From the NCBI GenBank assembly GCA_013180625.2, contig SNVD02010473.1:3658001-3722000 (forward strand): 64,000 bases of DNA. Reading direction: 5' to 3'. The notes beneath the pieces are model-generated. The model was not told where the DNA came from. It saw only the letters and a program-made list of their open reading frames with translations, and searched no databases. This document shows positions 1-13,186 of the stretch, piece after piece; the first letter of the stretch is position 1; every line of letters begins with the position of its first letter. Made by a program: the position numbers and the translations under genes. The stretch comes from Boswellia sacra (Eukaryota; Streptophyta; Magnoliopsida; Sapindales; Burseraceae).

Positions 1-3000
1 ATTGCCTCAACTTGCTCACTCAATTCTTTATCAAATGAAATTTTGTCCACAGAATCTTTAGATCGGTTGTGCTGTGAAGCCTTATAACGTTCTACTTCAC
101 GTCGGTAATCATTAACACCATCCGTTCCCCATGTGCTGCCTGACTCATCACTCCAAGAAAGAAGAAGCTCAAACAACTTCTTTCTAGTTCTAATATCAAA
201 TTTCTCTGACTTGGACTCAACAAATTCAGGAGCTAAAGATCTTAAAACAGAAGCAAGTGCATAACGTAGAGGTTGTGTTTCATGAAAGCTCTCAGCAGAT
301 GCTGTTAAGATCTGTCTGGTTGTTTCCTCAATGAACTTAAGATAATGGAGTCGAAAAACAGGTTTACGGCTCAACATGCCAGGCCAGATATTTTCAGCAA
401 CAGTACGATATATATTTGCGATGTGTACACGAAGTTCCTCCCGACGAGGTTTTTGACTCTGCATCTACAGTAGCGAGATATCATGAGCATCTAGAGGAAA
501 AGGAAAAAAAAAAAATATGTATTCTAAGTAGTCTACATTAGATGTCAAACTTCAGGAAATGTAGCAATTTAAATAATTGTTAAAGCAAGAAACTTTAGTT
601 CATTCTTTATTTTCAGTTGAAGGTAAAGGTAAGGTGTTAGGAGGGTAAAAAGGACAATTACCTAAACCCACCAAACAGGCCAGACTTCTGACCAAGACTA
701 AACTATATTATACTTAAATGAATTAGAAACTGAACCAGGACTGAAGAAAAAAGGAAGACTTTTTGAAAAAAGGTCGTGGTTAGATATGTCCCTTCCAATT
801 CTTTTATACACAAAACATGGGAAGGAGTAAGAATGACAACAAATGGAATTGTCATACGCAACAATGAATTGCCAATTGCACACATGCCAGTGATTTTAAA
901 TTTATTATGTCATTTACATATAATATCTGGCACCCCCGGCAGTTCTTTGACAGTACAGTAAAGTTGAGGCTTGTGCAATTTTTTTTTTTTGTCAGACATG
1001 CTAAGAGAAATTACTTAATTTTTGTCATGCCACCCCGTTGCCCTGATAATATACTTTTCCTAAAATCTTTTCTGTACTCGATAAGACTTATTGAAATTTC
1101 TTTAGATTGGCAGCATGAAGTCTAAATTAAATCATGACAGATCAAGAGTACAGCAAATCAAAAATTCCTGAACCAGGACTGAGTGTTACAATTCATATGA
1201 CCATTGTTTACAATCATTTAGCAAATTACTCTGTAACTTTTTGACTACAAATGAGAACAAGAATAAAAGTCATTCAGCCAATTAATTAAACAACATACCT
1301 TCCACTTTGGTTTTCCCTCAGTTTCCAAAGAAACCTCGTCAATAAAAGATGCCAGCTCGTTGAACATTATTTCACATGCTTCCAGATGTGAGTGGCCAAG
1401 GGCCATGGTGGCAGCATGCTAAAATTCAGGGGACAAGACCAATTAAATCATTAGCAACAGATTCAGATGAATTAGAAAAAATAAAAATAAAGAATTGTTT
1501 AATTATAACAGACTCCAGACTAGAAGATGCATATCACATTTTGTAAGAAACAATCCCAATTAGTTCTATCTTTGTCACTTGCTTTCCCTTAGAATTTATG
1601 CACCAGGCTATTTAACACTTCTCCCTGAAAAATTTTTCACCTAAACTTTAATTATAGATGCATAGATTAAGTTTGGACAAATGAATCAAGCCACTTTTTC
1701 TTCAACAGGAAATCATGCAGCATTCATTCGATCCAGTGATGTCCAATAAAACATGTTAACAGTCCCTTCATCTGTGTCCTTTTTTTCATTCACATTTCAG
1801 AACAATGTTTCATTATGACATTGATAATTCATTTGGGTTGAAAAGTATATAAAAATTTAATGAAACAGAAAGAATGGCTTTCATATTACTTACAATATGT
1901 GCTTCTGAACCAGATTTCAGAGAGGGGAAAATAAGATGGTAAAGATCTTTGGTTGCTGCTATGCTACCTGCATCTCTAGTATCTGGTGGACATGAACATA
2001 CGAACATTGCATACATGAGCCACTGATCCAGTTTGTTATCTGCATCTTGTGAAGCATGAGCCTTTCCTCCTAACTCAATAGGTGTAATATAAGCAAGACG
2101 ATGCACAACTTCTAACCTGCCAATTAAGTTTGAATTACAATGAGACCCATGAATCTTTTATATATAGAACTGATTGACCTCAGAATTTGATCAGATTCTA
2201 GATGTTGCAAAGGCAACAAGAACACACATCAACATAAGCACAGGACAATAAGTTTCTGCACTATTAATAAATTATTCCTTCACAGGTTACATCTTACATG
2301 CTAAACCATTGGCAAGAGGGGGAAGGGGAGAGAGAGAAACCAGAGAAGAAAACATGGGACAAAGCATGAAGGTTTACTTTGCTTCCTGAACGGATCTTGG
2401 GCAAAGCTCAGCAGCATATTTGATGAGCTCACTAAGACACCGAGCCCACCTATTCTTATCAGGACTCTCAAATATTATAGATTGAAGAGTCACCTCAGGA
2501 GGAATTGCATCAGATTCTCTTCTCAAATCAAACACACGACCAGAATCCAAGTAGCAGCTCTGGACAATGTCATCCTGAATATTTTAAGAATTCAGTTAGG
2601 ATACAAGGGAAAAAAATGATTACAAGATTGCAAATGCAAAATAAAACAACAAGTGTAAAGCACACACCCCATGTTCTTCCAAGACATCAATGATATATAT
2701 GGGTTCTGGTTCACGTCTCATACTGTGATCTGGCTGCTCACGAATAGAAAGATCGCGTATATCATTCCTCAAGATACGTACACAGCGCAGTAATTCCAAT
2801 GCCGTATGGCGAATCTGGCTGTCTACAGAGCTAAGGAATATGAGACCAACTGCATCTATCTCTGATGCACGGAACTCAACTATTTCTCCTGGTTGACGGA
2901 AAGTAGGCTTCTTGAATCCATCATTTTTATGCCCCACATGCTTTGTATCTTCTACATTAGATTCTAGCCTATCATCTTTCAGACAAGCTCTCCAAAAACG

Positions 3001-6000
3001 CATGAGTTCCAACAAGCGGCCCAACGATGTTTGAATGAGAAGAGGGTATTCATCAGGAAGCCTTAGAATGAAGTTGGCCATCCCTCTCATTACAGCAAAG
3101 CGACGATGAGGAAGGTATCTTACGATCCTGTTCAGTACCTGCACTGCTTCCTCACGAACACCAGGATCAATGCTTATGCCATGTTGAGGTATTATTTCAG
3201 TGATTTTGTCACTTCGACCAACTTCTTCTATCAGGTATGGTATGCACTTCAGCACTGACCTAAAGAGATATCCTTGAGACTTTTCCTTGGTTACAGCATC
3301 TGAAAAACATAAAATTCATTAGGCATTCCCATTGCAGCAAAATACCATTAATCTTCTTAAGCCAAAAGCCTTAGGCTACAGAATAATAATTTCTGATACT
3401 CTGCAGAGATGAAATGTTGGGCTCCAAGCCCCATTGTAATAAAACACAGTGGAAAAGAAGAGTCAAATAAAATGTTTACTATTCACCACCAGTTCATTTT
3501 TGCTCGTCGGAGATAAAAAGAAATTTCATGACAAACTTAAACCGACCTATTTAAGTTAAAGCTCATATATCAATGTCATAAAGCATCATATTGAGCTAAG
3601 GTTTGGACCACTGACAACTTTCAATGGTTTAGAATTGCAAATCTTTAACATTTAAACATATGAATAAAGATGAGTTATTAGAAAAATGGATTGCTTGAAG
3701 AACTAGCTTGTTTAACCAAGTTTTGCATTTACCCAATAAAAAAAAATTAAAAAGAATATAGCAGTTTAACTAAATAAGAAAAAGATGGATAATAGGTTGC
3801 ATAAATCAAGTTAAATGCTGAAAGCTTCTTGCATACTTGACATACTTGCAGAAATATTACCTATGGTAGTTCTTGATGAAGTTAGAAGAGCCTGACTATA
3901 GGTCCTGTGACAAGATCTTAAAATTGACTCAATTGCAGCTTTCACCTTTGGTATATAGTGGCCAATATCATGACCTGCTTATGCAACAACAGTAAATGAT
4001 ATTCTGGTTATCAAAATGGAAGCACATACCACTACTTAAGATTATATGACCAGTGTTTACCTTTAAATATTTCCAAGCCTACATGTGGGCTCGAAGGCGA
4101 CATAACAATAGCAAGTAAAGCACGAAGACCAATAACCTTTGCTTCACTTAAATTATCTTGCTTCAGCAATTCCAATATCATATGATTCATAGCAAAATCA
4201 AGGTTATGTTCTGCTATGGTCACACAGAATTCAACTAGTTTATCATGTTGGACATCCTGAGTAAGCATTCCTTTCCTCAAGACTGTTAAGAGCTGAGAGG
4301 TCACACTATCCAGATAGTCCCATATACGATTAGGGGGCTGATTAGCTGCATGAACACTCAAGTAAAACCTCAAAACTCGATGAAGACAGTCCAAGGCCAT
4401 GAACCTATGGTTTTTGTCCTGCATGGCAAAATCAGATACAGTCATACATCACTTAAATCCCTCAAATGATCTAAATCCCTCAAATGATCCACATCATACT
4501 TGCGAAAAAAATAAACAATAGACTAAATTCATGCTTTTCTATGCATACGCTAAAATTTTGATAAATTCAAACTCACTCTTAGAAGCTTGTAGAGTTGCTC
4601 CATGTGAGGACTTAAGTTGCTGTGGAATACTTGAGGATCACCAAGACAAAGAAGAAGAGTGACCAAAGGGTAGCCAACCTAAAACAAGAAAATTTTCATT
4701 TGGCGGTGTGATTGAGGAACAAGAAAACATGCACACAGAAACACATGCACAAATGGTTAACAGGCCAACTGAGCATTAGTCTCATAGAAATTTTTTATGG
4801 AAGGAAAATAAGCAGAATGAAAACGTTCTAAAGGAAATTTTCAAATGCCTAGTCTAGATATACTAAAAGACTAGTTTCTTTTTGTTTCCACTATGGTTTG
4901 TCATATGATTAGGTTCCAGGTTGAAGCAGAGAAATTGCCAAAGCAGCTTTTAATATCTACGTTATATACACTAGGAGAGAGTAAGTTTAGTTCAGTGATA
5001 AGGGTTGTGCATAATCAAAGCAAATCCAGGCTTTAGCTTTATTATTTTTTGAAGAAAAACATGAATTCACTGATAAATAGACAAACACAAGTATAAAGAA
5101 ATATAGAGAAACTGTTCACTAGAAGTTTTTAGTAAAACAGAAAAGCAACAGTAGTAAATTTGCAATTAGGAAATAAATTTTTACTTGAAGAATGGTAAAG
5201 AGCAGAAGAAGCATTCTTTCAGGTAGAAGACAAATAGATAGTCAGAGTTCCACGAGAAAAAGAGAGAGATGATTTGAAATCCACTTACGGATATATGTTT
5301 GCTCTGTTTATCCATCCAATGCAAGAGTTGCCCTCTTATTCTCCCAACAGCTTCGTACCACAGAGTAAGTGCTGGCTCTACACCTGAAGGAGGCCACTGG
5401 CTTTTTCCACCATCAGCAAGTGGTGCCAGGATGTTTGACAGCATATTGCATAGTGCATGGTGAAGTTCACTTTTGCGCTTATGTGCAGTGCGGTTAAGAG
5501 GGTTTGCTTTTGCAACAAAAGAAGCTGATGCATTCAGTCCACCCTCGGTCTTAACCTGGTAATCAACTTATTGTCATATTTTTGTATTCATGTCAAGATT
5601 CTGCAGAAGAACATAAGTACACACATACCCCAAGCTTCAGGTAACGCATCCCATTAATGATACTAAGTGTTTCACTCCGGGCAACACTAGTGTCAATCCG
5701 ACGAGTATTAAGTTCATTAAAAAAGCGCTCAGTTACTGAACTAAACCTGTGAAAGAAAAGGGAAATAATCATAAAAATTATAAACCTTAAAGTACAGCAA
5801 AGCACATTTATGCAAGCTAAAACGTTCAATTCTCAGTCATAATTTGTAATAGTTTCCAGCAAACTAGTTAATGTATGAAGGAGATTGTACTTTGTTAATC
5901 AGTAGCATCATTTATTAAGCTGTCAAGAAAAACTGAGAGACTCCTTTTTTACTTTGTACAAAGGAGATTGTACTATGTATGAAGGAGACTGTTTCTTTAG

Positions 6001-9000
6001 CATCACATTTACTCAACTAAAATGACAAGAAAAACTGAGAGAAGTTACTGAAACCAAGTAAAAGAAGTTAACAATGCTGTTGATAAGACAAAGAGAGAAC
6101 ATGATATACAAACCACTTAAGAGCATACTGTAAAGACTATCATGAATTGGACATTATTAGGGGAAAAAGAAAACCCTTCCATTTGCATAAATTCCTAAAA
6201 GCATGTTGATAAACCATAAAATCCAATGAGCATTGATGATTATTATTTTTTTTTTTTTGGAATAATTATATTTTAATCAGAAAGACAATACAAAATAGTA
6301 GGATGAACCAGTGGTCCACCAAAAGATCTACAAGTTAGTGGGAGAAACTACATCAACGATGTCTTCTATACCCGATTCAGCCCCTAACTTTCGTGTAACA
6401 CCGCCTCCGAATTTTCCATTACAAAGAAAGAAATAAAATACTGGAATTATTTAGTAACAGAAAACCATACAGATGCCAACAAACATTTATCCACAAAAAA
6501 AAATGATCTCTTCTTCTATTAAGTCTTTAGAGATTTTCTTTTTTCTTTGGTGTTCCTTTCCTTCCAAATTGCACAAAATACCATGAGCACATAGCATGTA
6601 CATAATAACTCAGCTTTTTTGCCTCCACCAAAGCACAAAATGAGACTTTAATAGCTTATAAACAAATATATAAGAAAAGAAATCTACTCGGCTAGCAGGA
6701 TCCATGAAATTTGAATTTATCACCAGAACCACCTCTAGTTCAGGTTTGGTGAAACTAATGAGTACCCTTGACATATACTTTTCCAAAAGTTTTAAAAATG
6801 AGCCTCTTGTGAAAATTGTTGAAAGAGAGAAAAGAAATAAAAAAAATAGATAGGGAAGAGAAGGTGAAAGTTGTTGTCTGTCAGATATGTGAAGACTTAC
6901 ATGTATATAGTAGAAGAATCCAGGTAAACTAGAAAATAAAATCACTCACAATAAAAACATGTAATCACCACCTAGAGAAAAATTATTATAATCTAAAACT
7001 TTCATATGAAGTTCTAACACTCCTCCTCGAGTTGGAGTATAGATATTATTAATGCCTAACTTGGAAATAAAGATTACAAATAGATATTTGATGACTCTTT
7101 TTGACAATTTAACATTATTAATTAACTTCACAGTACTTATAGAGCTCCAAGAGGATTGATAAGAGATAGTCATTTTACTCAAATTTCTAAAAAAGAGACT
7201 CAACCAGCAAGAGAATGAAATCGAAAATATAAAAGACAATAATTTCTAGTAAGAGGAGACATTTTTTACCACGAATCTTGGTCAGATTGTAAGATAACGG
7301 TGATTTTTATCCACTAGCTAGAGGTGATGAGGTCGCTTGATAAAAAAGCTAGGTTTGGAATAAAAGTCACGTGTGGACAAAATATGGAGATTTGGCTAAA
7401 TTAGGGTGAAATTTTTTGGTAACTTAAAAAAGGTTTTTTTTTTCTTTTTTTAATTAATATTCATATACGCCCTTGAAATTTTTGAAAAAAGCCCAAATTT
7501 TTTCAAAAAATTCAAAAGATCCCCTGAATGCTAAAAACACGATTTTCACTGACAGTGATGACAACGCGAGGCCGAGAGAGAGAGCTTGTAGAAATAAGAC
7601 TTCAAAGAAAGCCAACGGGGTGACTGATTTTTAAAAATTTATTTTTAACAAAAACATTAGAGACTTAATGGAAAAGGATAGAGACTGATTTTTTTTTCCT
7701 TAAATTTATTATTAAAATAAAATCATTAAAGAATAATAAAAAATAAAAGAATTTTTTTTTTGAAAATTATTAAAGACTTAAAAGAAAAGAAAGATTGACA
7801 ATTTTTTCTTCTTCTTCCTTTTCATTTTTACATAGCAAAAATTTCTAAGGAACTCTAACCCACTCTAATACCATGTTAAGAGAGAGAGAGAGAGAGAGAG
7901 AGTAAATAGGAAGAGAAGGTGAAAGGTGATGTACATTATTTCTATGTGAAGGCTTACATATATAAATCAAAGTAAACTAGGAAATAAAATCACTCACAAT
8001 CAATACATATATTCCATACCGAGAATAGAATCATTATAATTCAACACTTCTTTATAAAGTTCTAACAAAAATAATTGAGTCCAATTGGTTATTTTGGGTA
8101 CCATTATTGCTTTTAATCACAGAATTACCACAATGAATTAGTTCCTTAGAAAATCTCCAAAGCCACTTGCCTAAGAGCGCCGGATTTCTATAAATCAAAA
8201 ACCCTAAACCCAAAACAACTTTACTCAGGGTTGAATGATCGTCTATCATTTAACCCAATTTGCCTTGGCTTCTTCAAAACCCCTACTGTATGAAATCTAT
8301 CAGCCTTCTCTATACAATTAGCTATCTTTTAGGGAATTCTAAAGACAGCCAGAAAGCAAGGTGTAAAGCTTGATAGCACCATTTGTAATAGGGTAAGCCT
8401 ACCCCTTCTTGAGAGCAAAGCCATCAACCAACCTTCAAGAATTCAAGTCTCTTTCCCACGCTTATGAATATTATTGATGTTTATTCTCTTACTTTTGTGT
8501 TTCTAATAAGCAATCTTCATTTGTATTTAGAGTAAACACATTTGTTCAATTAATATAAACCAAACAAACTTAGCAATAAGCTAAGACAATTAACAATATA
8601 AATGTCGCTTTCACAAGGCCAAACAGTTTCCAATCATAGTACTATCAGTTTCCAGTACAATTTGGCAATAAACTATTTACCTGATTCGAGATAAGGCACC
8701 CAATAGTTGTGCAACTAAGTCAAGTAGGAGGCCCCGCAAATCAACCAATGAGGGATACTCAACCTGGCTAACAACCCTGCATTGACAACATATTAAGTGC
8801 ATGCAAAGAAAGTATTTGCTCAGGCCATTTTTAACCAACAAATTATAATAAACACACAAGGAATGACCAGTAACAGTGTTCTATACACCTATGGCCCTTT
8901 TTCTTTGTTCCATCCCAAAGAAAACAATAATACCAACAACAATACTTAATCACAAAAATCCGAAAAAATGATAAGGCTACAGGGTAAAAGGAACGTTAAA

Positions 9001-10921
9001 TAACCCTAAAGATGAATATACCAGCAAAGCATCCACTTGATGGGCATATCAGACGCCAGTTGCATGGCAACCTACAAGGTTATCATCCTTCATATGAAAA
9101 AATCCTATCTAAATGTTTCAACAAATCTCATACTGAGGTTAAAATGAAAACTAAGACCACAACTAGTGTGGTAATTAAGCTTACAACTCAATCACATAGG
9201 AGATTTTACTTCACAATGCAAACAATTGAAGTGGGATGGGCAGTTCTAATTCTTTTCATAAACAGAGAATCTCTTGATTTTGCTATTTGTCTACGTAAGT
9301 CCTAGGCAAGCAAAGCACAGGATTATAATTGCAGGCTTACCGGTCAGCATTTATTAGCCAGTCAAACACAAAATTTTCAAGCCCATACCAAAGCTTCTCT
9401 GCAAGGAAAACAAGTCAAATTATTTTAGAATAATAGATAGAGTGTCAAATAAAAAGCCACATAACCTGCAATGATCAGACCTGTCAGTCCCTCCTGAGGG
9501 CAGCACTCCACAAAGCGAATACATGCTGAGCAAAATATGCACTCCACAGCAAGCTGAAACAAATATAAACATATTATTGAATTGCAATTGGAGTTGAAAC
9601 TAAATAGTGGAATTAGTGATTAAGATCCACACTATAACCCTACACATATGAAGTAATAAATATGCAAAACAGTATACCAAATGGCAATCAAAATTTTACA
9701 AACAAAATTATCTTATGCCCAACATTTTTCATAGGTTATAAACTTATGACTTTTTTTTCTATAACTTTGACCAATTAATGACATGTTTGCTTATCTCTTA
9801 TGTTACACTTATGCATTAGCTGAACTCCTCAGTTTGACTGTATGATCCATATCAGCTCAGTGAAGCTTTGTCAGACTCCTAAGCCCACACTTGAGTACTG
9901 GAAATATAAACTAGCACTTGCCACACGCTTTCTATAAAGTTACAAGCTTATATTGTCATAAGGCTTACAGCTTTAATCATATTAAAATGCAGCAAGGAAT
10001 ATGGTGCATTGATCTAGAAATGAAGTTGCTCTTTAAGAGAGTATAACACACAGGTAGAACTAGGTTGTTATGTTTTTCATTAAACAAAGGTTCATTCTAT
10101 TTTACTTTGTATTTTTCTTTTAAGCTACTAGAAGCAAAGCGAACCTTTCTTTGGAAGGTAGATGCATCATTTGCGCCTTTTGGAGACTCACTGCACCAAA
10201 TACGCCAAAAGAAAATAAATATTAAAGAATGAAAAAAAAACTTGTAATTAGGACATTCTTACCACTCACTCACTCAACAACAACAATAACAACAATGCTG
10301 TGATGTAAGAAAAAAATCGATGTTCACACGTTAAAACTAACAAAGACAGACATTCCAAAGAATAGCTGACTTGGTCCCCTCTCTAATACATGGAATTTGC
10401 ATTTCAGCTAAATGTAATGACAAAATCACCATAATATGCATAGAAAGTCAAAATGTTCGATTCAAAGAATGCAGCTACGCACGATATATCCAACACCCAC
10501 AAAGATGTCATGACATGAAATTTATCCAAGAGAAAATCCACATCCTCTTCTTGATTGTTCTCTCATTTGAAAACACAAATTGCTAGACAGTAAAATAACA
10601 AGAATACTCACGTTTCTCTCCATCTAAGCAGAGCTTCTAAAAGAGGAACAGGTGTATGCCGTGCAATCATGGCAAGAGAATCCAGCACTTGCTCATACGC
10701 CGGGTCCGACGGCCGAAGATATTGTCCATCCTGTAAATTCCGATGCAATAAATTTGTTAAAAGAAAATTAAAAAAAAAATGATGAATCAAATATAAGTAA
10801 GAAGAAAATCAAAGCGAATAAAGACCTGAGCTTGGGCAGTCTCAATACGGCGTCGTGCAAGCGGGAGGAACCGCTGCAGCAACGCTTCTACAATCAACTT
10901 GGCAGCGCTTCCTGCCTTCAT
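1..10921 (-). CDS. Furry/Tao3(PAG1)-like cell morphogenesis protein, N-terminal half (runs off left edge)
   Basis: Sixteen coding exons on the minus strand: 10826-10921, 10612-10730, 10145-10190, 9481-9553, 9341-9398, 8681-8776, 5629-5746, 5289-5555, 4577-4678, 4061-4418, 3861-3974, 2668-3299, 2378-2574, 1894-2116, 1299-1418 and 1-458. All junctions are GT-AG and keep frame, giving about 1025 residues. The start [18 protein letters not shown] and blocks such as [20 protein letters not shown] match, from memory, Arabidopsis AT5G15680 of the furry/MOR2-PAG1 family (roughly 2100 residues), so about half is present and the C-terminal part lies left of base 1. These are huge alpha-helical HEAT/ARM-like scaffolds; in yeast and animals they work with NDR/LATS kinases in polarised growth. 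The plant role is inferred. A probable 5' UTR intron lies at 10942-11032. Intron 6 (5747-8680) carries inserted repeats. Confidence 0.92.
6243..6420 (-). repeat. Possible LINE-type 3' end relic in intron 6 of the furry-like gene
   Basis: A 13-14 base poly-T run near 6247-6260 on the plus strand reads on the minus strand as an A-tail after about 160 bases that are less AT-rich than the surrounding intron. This looks like the end of a 5'-truncated retroposed sequence. I see no target duplication and no recognisable protein, so the assignment is weak. Confidence 0.25.
6817..7019 (-). repeat. 3' LTR of the TRIM-like element
   Basis: 203 bp; on the minus strand it begins TGTTAGAACTTC and ends CAACA. 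It shares clear blocks with 7874-8067, for example gaagagaaggtgaaag and aataaaatcactcacaat. The purine-rich tract GAGGAGGAG abuts its minus-strand start at 7020-7028. Confidence 0.75.
7874..8067 (-). repeat. 5' LTR of the TRIM-like element, with (AG)n tract
   Basis: 194 bp; on the minus strand it begins TGTTAGAACTTT and ends TTAACA, with the tRNA-Met-like primer site immediately after it at 7863-7873. An AG dinucleotide run at about 7879-7902 sits at the LTR end and probably expanded after insertion. Confidence 0.75.
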
Positions 10922-11033
10922 CTTATTAATTTCACCTCAAGCTAAATTTCAGGAAAAAGGAAAATATAAAATCAACTTAGGGATCGTGAAAGTTAGACGC
11001 GAAAACAATGAAAGCAGTGAACCAGCAAGTACC

Positions 11034-11261
11034 TGAAATGAAGGACGGTGGTAAAGCGAGGTGGAGTTCTATGTCATTTTAAAGGATCTAACACAGTCAC
11101 AGAATGAAAGCTCCGACAGTTTCGGTTCCTTTTCTGTTGAATGATGAACATGCAGCTGTACTGTTGTGTAATAATAAAGCCAGTGTTAATAGACACGCAC
11201 TACAATAAGTCGCCTTTTTATATAAATAAAACTAATTAATTAATTAATAATCAACTTTATA

Positions 11262-11292
<31 letters not shown>

Positions 11293-11848
11293 ATTTATTA
11301 GGTATTAATTGGAGTTTGTATAATTGCCTTATAGACATATTACCTATAAATTAATTATCTGTATACAAAATTTTGAAAACAACTAATTTATGGATTTCCT
11401 CTTGATAACTAATAAGGTAAACTACAGTTTACAGGTCCTTTTTGAGGTTTGAGAAAAAAAATATTAATCAGCGAATAATTCTTGAAAATTTAAATATTCT
11501 TCTAATAAATTAATAATGACATAATCATAAATAAATAAAAGTAATGTGTGAAAATAGTGTAAATCTAAAACTTAAATGCTTTATTAAAAATAATGTATTT
11601 ATAAAAGTTAAAATCCAGATGTAATATGAATATAAGCTAAACTGTATTATATTATATGACAATTAAAAATTATAATTAAAAGGGTATAATAGTAAAATCA
11701 TTGATCATAGACTGTAAAATAACCAAAACTAAAACGCTGCGTTTCTAATCCTGAGAAGTAACGGCATCGTTTTGAAAATTTCCCCTTTCTTGGTTAAGCT
11801 TTAAAGCGTGGCACCGGTAGTCAATTTGCTCCAAGTCCGTGATCAGCC
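11034..11848. promoter_or_regulatory. Shared upstream region between the divergent furry-like and BLOS2 genes
   Basis: About 815 bp separates the first exon of the minus-strand furry-like gene from the BLOS2 start, so it must hold both promoters. It is very AT-rich, with a (TA)n run followed by a T run near 11257-11292. No TATA box could be assigned with confidence to either gene. Confidence 0.45.
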
Positions 11849-12334
11849 ATGGCAGAGAAGCAGGAAATGGAGACAGCGGCGACAGAGGCGCGAGACGAGC
11901 TGGCAGAGTCACTGAACGATCTCTTCACCAGCATCTCCACTATGGTCAAATCTGAACTTCAGGTCAGATTTCAATTCAACCCTAAACAAATTTTCATAAA
12001 AAGAGAAAAAAAATTAAAAAAAAAACTAGAAAAAAAGTTTTTTATTGGTGGATGCATGCAGGGGACGAACAACACGCTGGAACTCTTGGAGAAGATGAAT
12101 CTGAGAGTGGCTGAAGAGTACAAAGGGTTCGGCGACGTGGCTTCCGGATTGAGAGTGTTTGTGGAGCAGTTGAAGTCGAAGAGTGGAGGCTTTGATGAGT
12201 ACGTTGAACAGATTGATGCGATTGAGCAGCAAGTTACGCAATTCGAAGCTGTGATTTCAATGCTTGACAAATATGTCTCTTTGTTGGAATCCAAAATGCA
12301 CTCTGTGTACCAACATCATCATCCACCTTCATGA
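11849..12334 (+). CDS. BLOS2: BLOC-1 complex subunit 2 (BLOS2)
   Basis: Two exons, 11849-11962 and 12062-12334, encode 128 residues. The ATG lies in the context GCCATGGC. The protein is almost wholly helical and coiled-coil. Its central and C-terminal part (LLEKMNLRVAEEYKGF, QIDAIEQQV, then LDKYVSLLESK) matches the BLOC1S2/BLOS2 signature, whose animal form has similar spacing (DQIDQIEEQV, LDAYSKKLEAK). BLOS2 is a small helical subunit of the BLOC-1 complex that acts in endosomal sorting; in Arabidopsis BLOC-1 is linked to endosome-to-vacuole transport. The intron is exactly 99 nt with no in-frame stop, so retention would add 33 lysine-rich residues. The C-terminal HHHPPS tail is variable. 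Confidence 0.88.
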   Translation: MAEKQEMETAATEARDELAESLNDLFTSISTMVKSELQVRFQFNPKQIFIKREKKLKKKLEKKFFIGGCMQGTNNTLELLEKMNLRVAEEYKGFGDVASGLRVFVEQLKSKSGGFDEYVEQIDAIEQQVTQFEAVISMLDKYVSLLESKMHSVYQHHHPPS

Positions 12335-13186
12335 ATTAAAGCTCTCTTTTTTCTTGTTTTTAATTACTTAATCATTTGTATAATAATTGATTATTTGAAT
12401 TCGTAGTATGTAAGTAGAATGCAATAATTTATTTTAATTATTAATATTCAGTCTAGAGTTGTTTTAGATTTTATTAATTAGTTTGAAACTAAAGTGAAAA
12501 ATCTATATTTGGTTTTTATTGTTTTTAGATAACAAACATGTATTGCCTCCCAATTTGATCAATGTATCTCCGCTTGAAATTTGCACATCTCAGGAGCTAG
12601 TATAATTTATAACTCATATTTTAATTTTTGATACAAAGTTGATAGTTGATGTAATATCAAATAAATAAAAATAAAGATTAATATGAGTTGTTAATATAAA
12701 AAATATTTGTAAGTAACGTTTAATCAATTTTGATTTTATAAGTGTAGTATTTATTTTAATAATTATGAGGATCATTGTAAATAAGAAGACATATTTTCAA
12801 TATGACTATATTGAGTAGTTTTTTAATAATACTAGTTTAAGAAAGTGTTTCTTTAAGAATCTCTTAATAAACAATTTTTTTAAAGATATTCTAAAATTTT
12901 TTCAATATTTAAAAAATGCTTCTAATAATTTTAGTAATGTTGCAAACAAGTGTGGATTTTCACCAACCATGCACTCTTTTCTTAACTATGCATCAATTTT
13001 TTTATAAAATTGTTAGCATCCTTTATATCATTTTTCTATTTTTTTAATGCTATCGAACGGTAAATATATGTGGAAATTCTTGTCGCATTGTTTCTTAGAT
13101 TGTTAAATATGTTAGGACTAAATATTTGGCTATATAAAAAGACTAGCAATATTACATTTACAATTTATTATGAGTTAGTTTGGGAT

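Larger units (their letters stand above)
6817..8067 (-). mobile_element. Small non-coding LTR retroelement (TRIM-like), inside intron 6 of the furry-like gene
   Basis: Two diverged direct repeats (6817-7019 and 7874-8067) each begin TGTT and end TAACA on the plus strand. The whole is flanked by a 5-bp duplication AAAAT (6812-6816 and 8068-8072). On the minus strand the repeat at 7874-8067 is followed directly by TGGTATTAGAG, which resembles the initiator-tRNA-Met primer site TGGTATCAGAG. The other repeat is preceded by the purine run GAGGAGGAG. The 854-bp interior has no meaningful reading frame. LTR under 250 bp, primer site, purine tract and no coding capacity fit a TRIM or short non-autonomous copia derivative. 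At 1251 bp it is slightly larger than a classic TRIM. The diverged LTRs show it is old. Confidence 0.8.
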
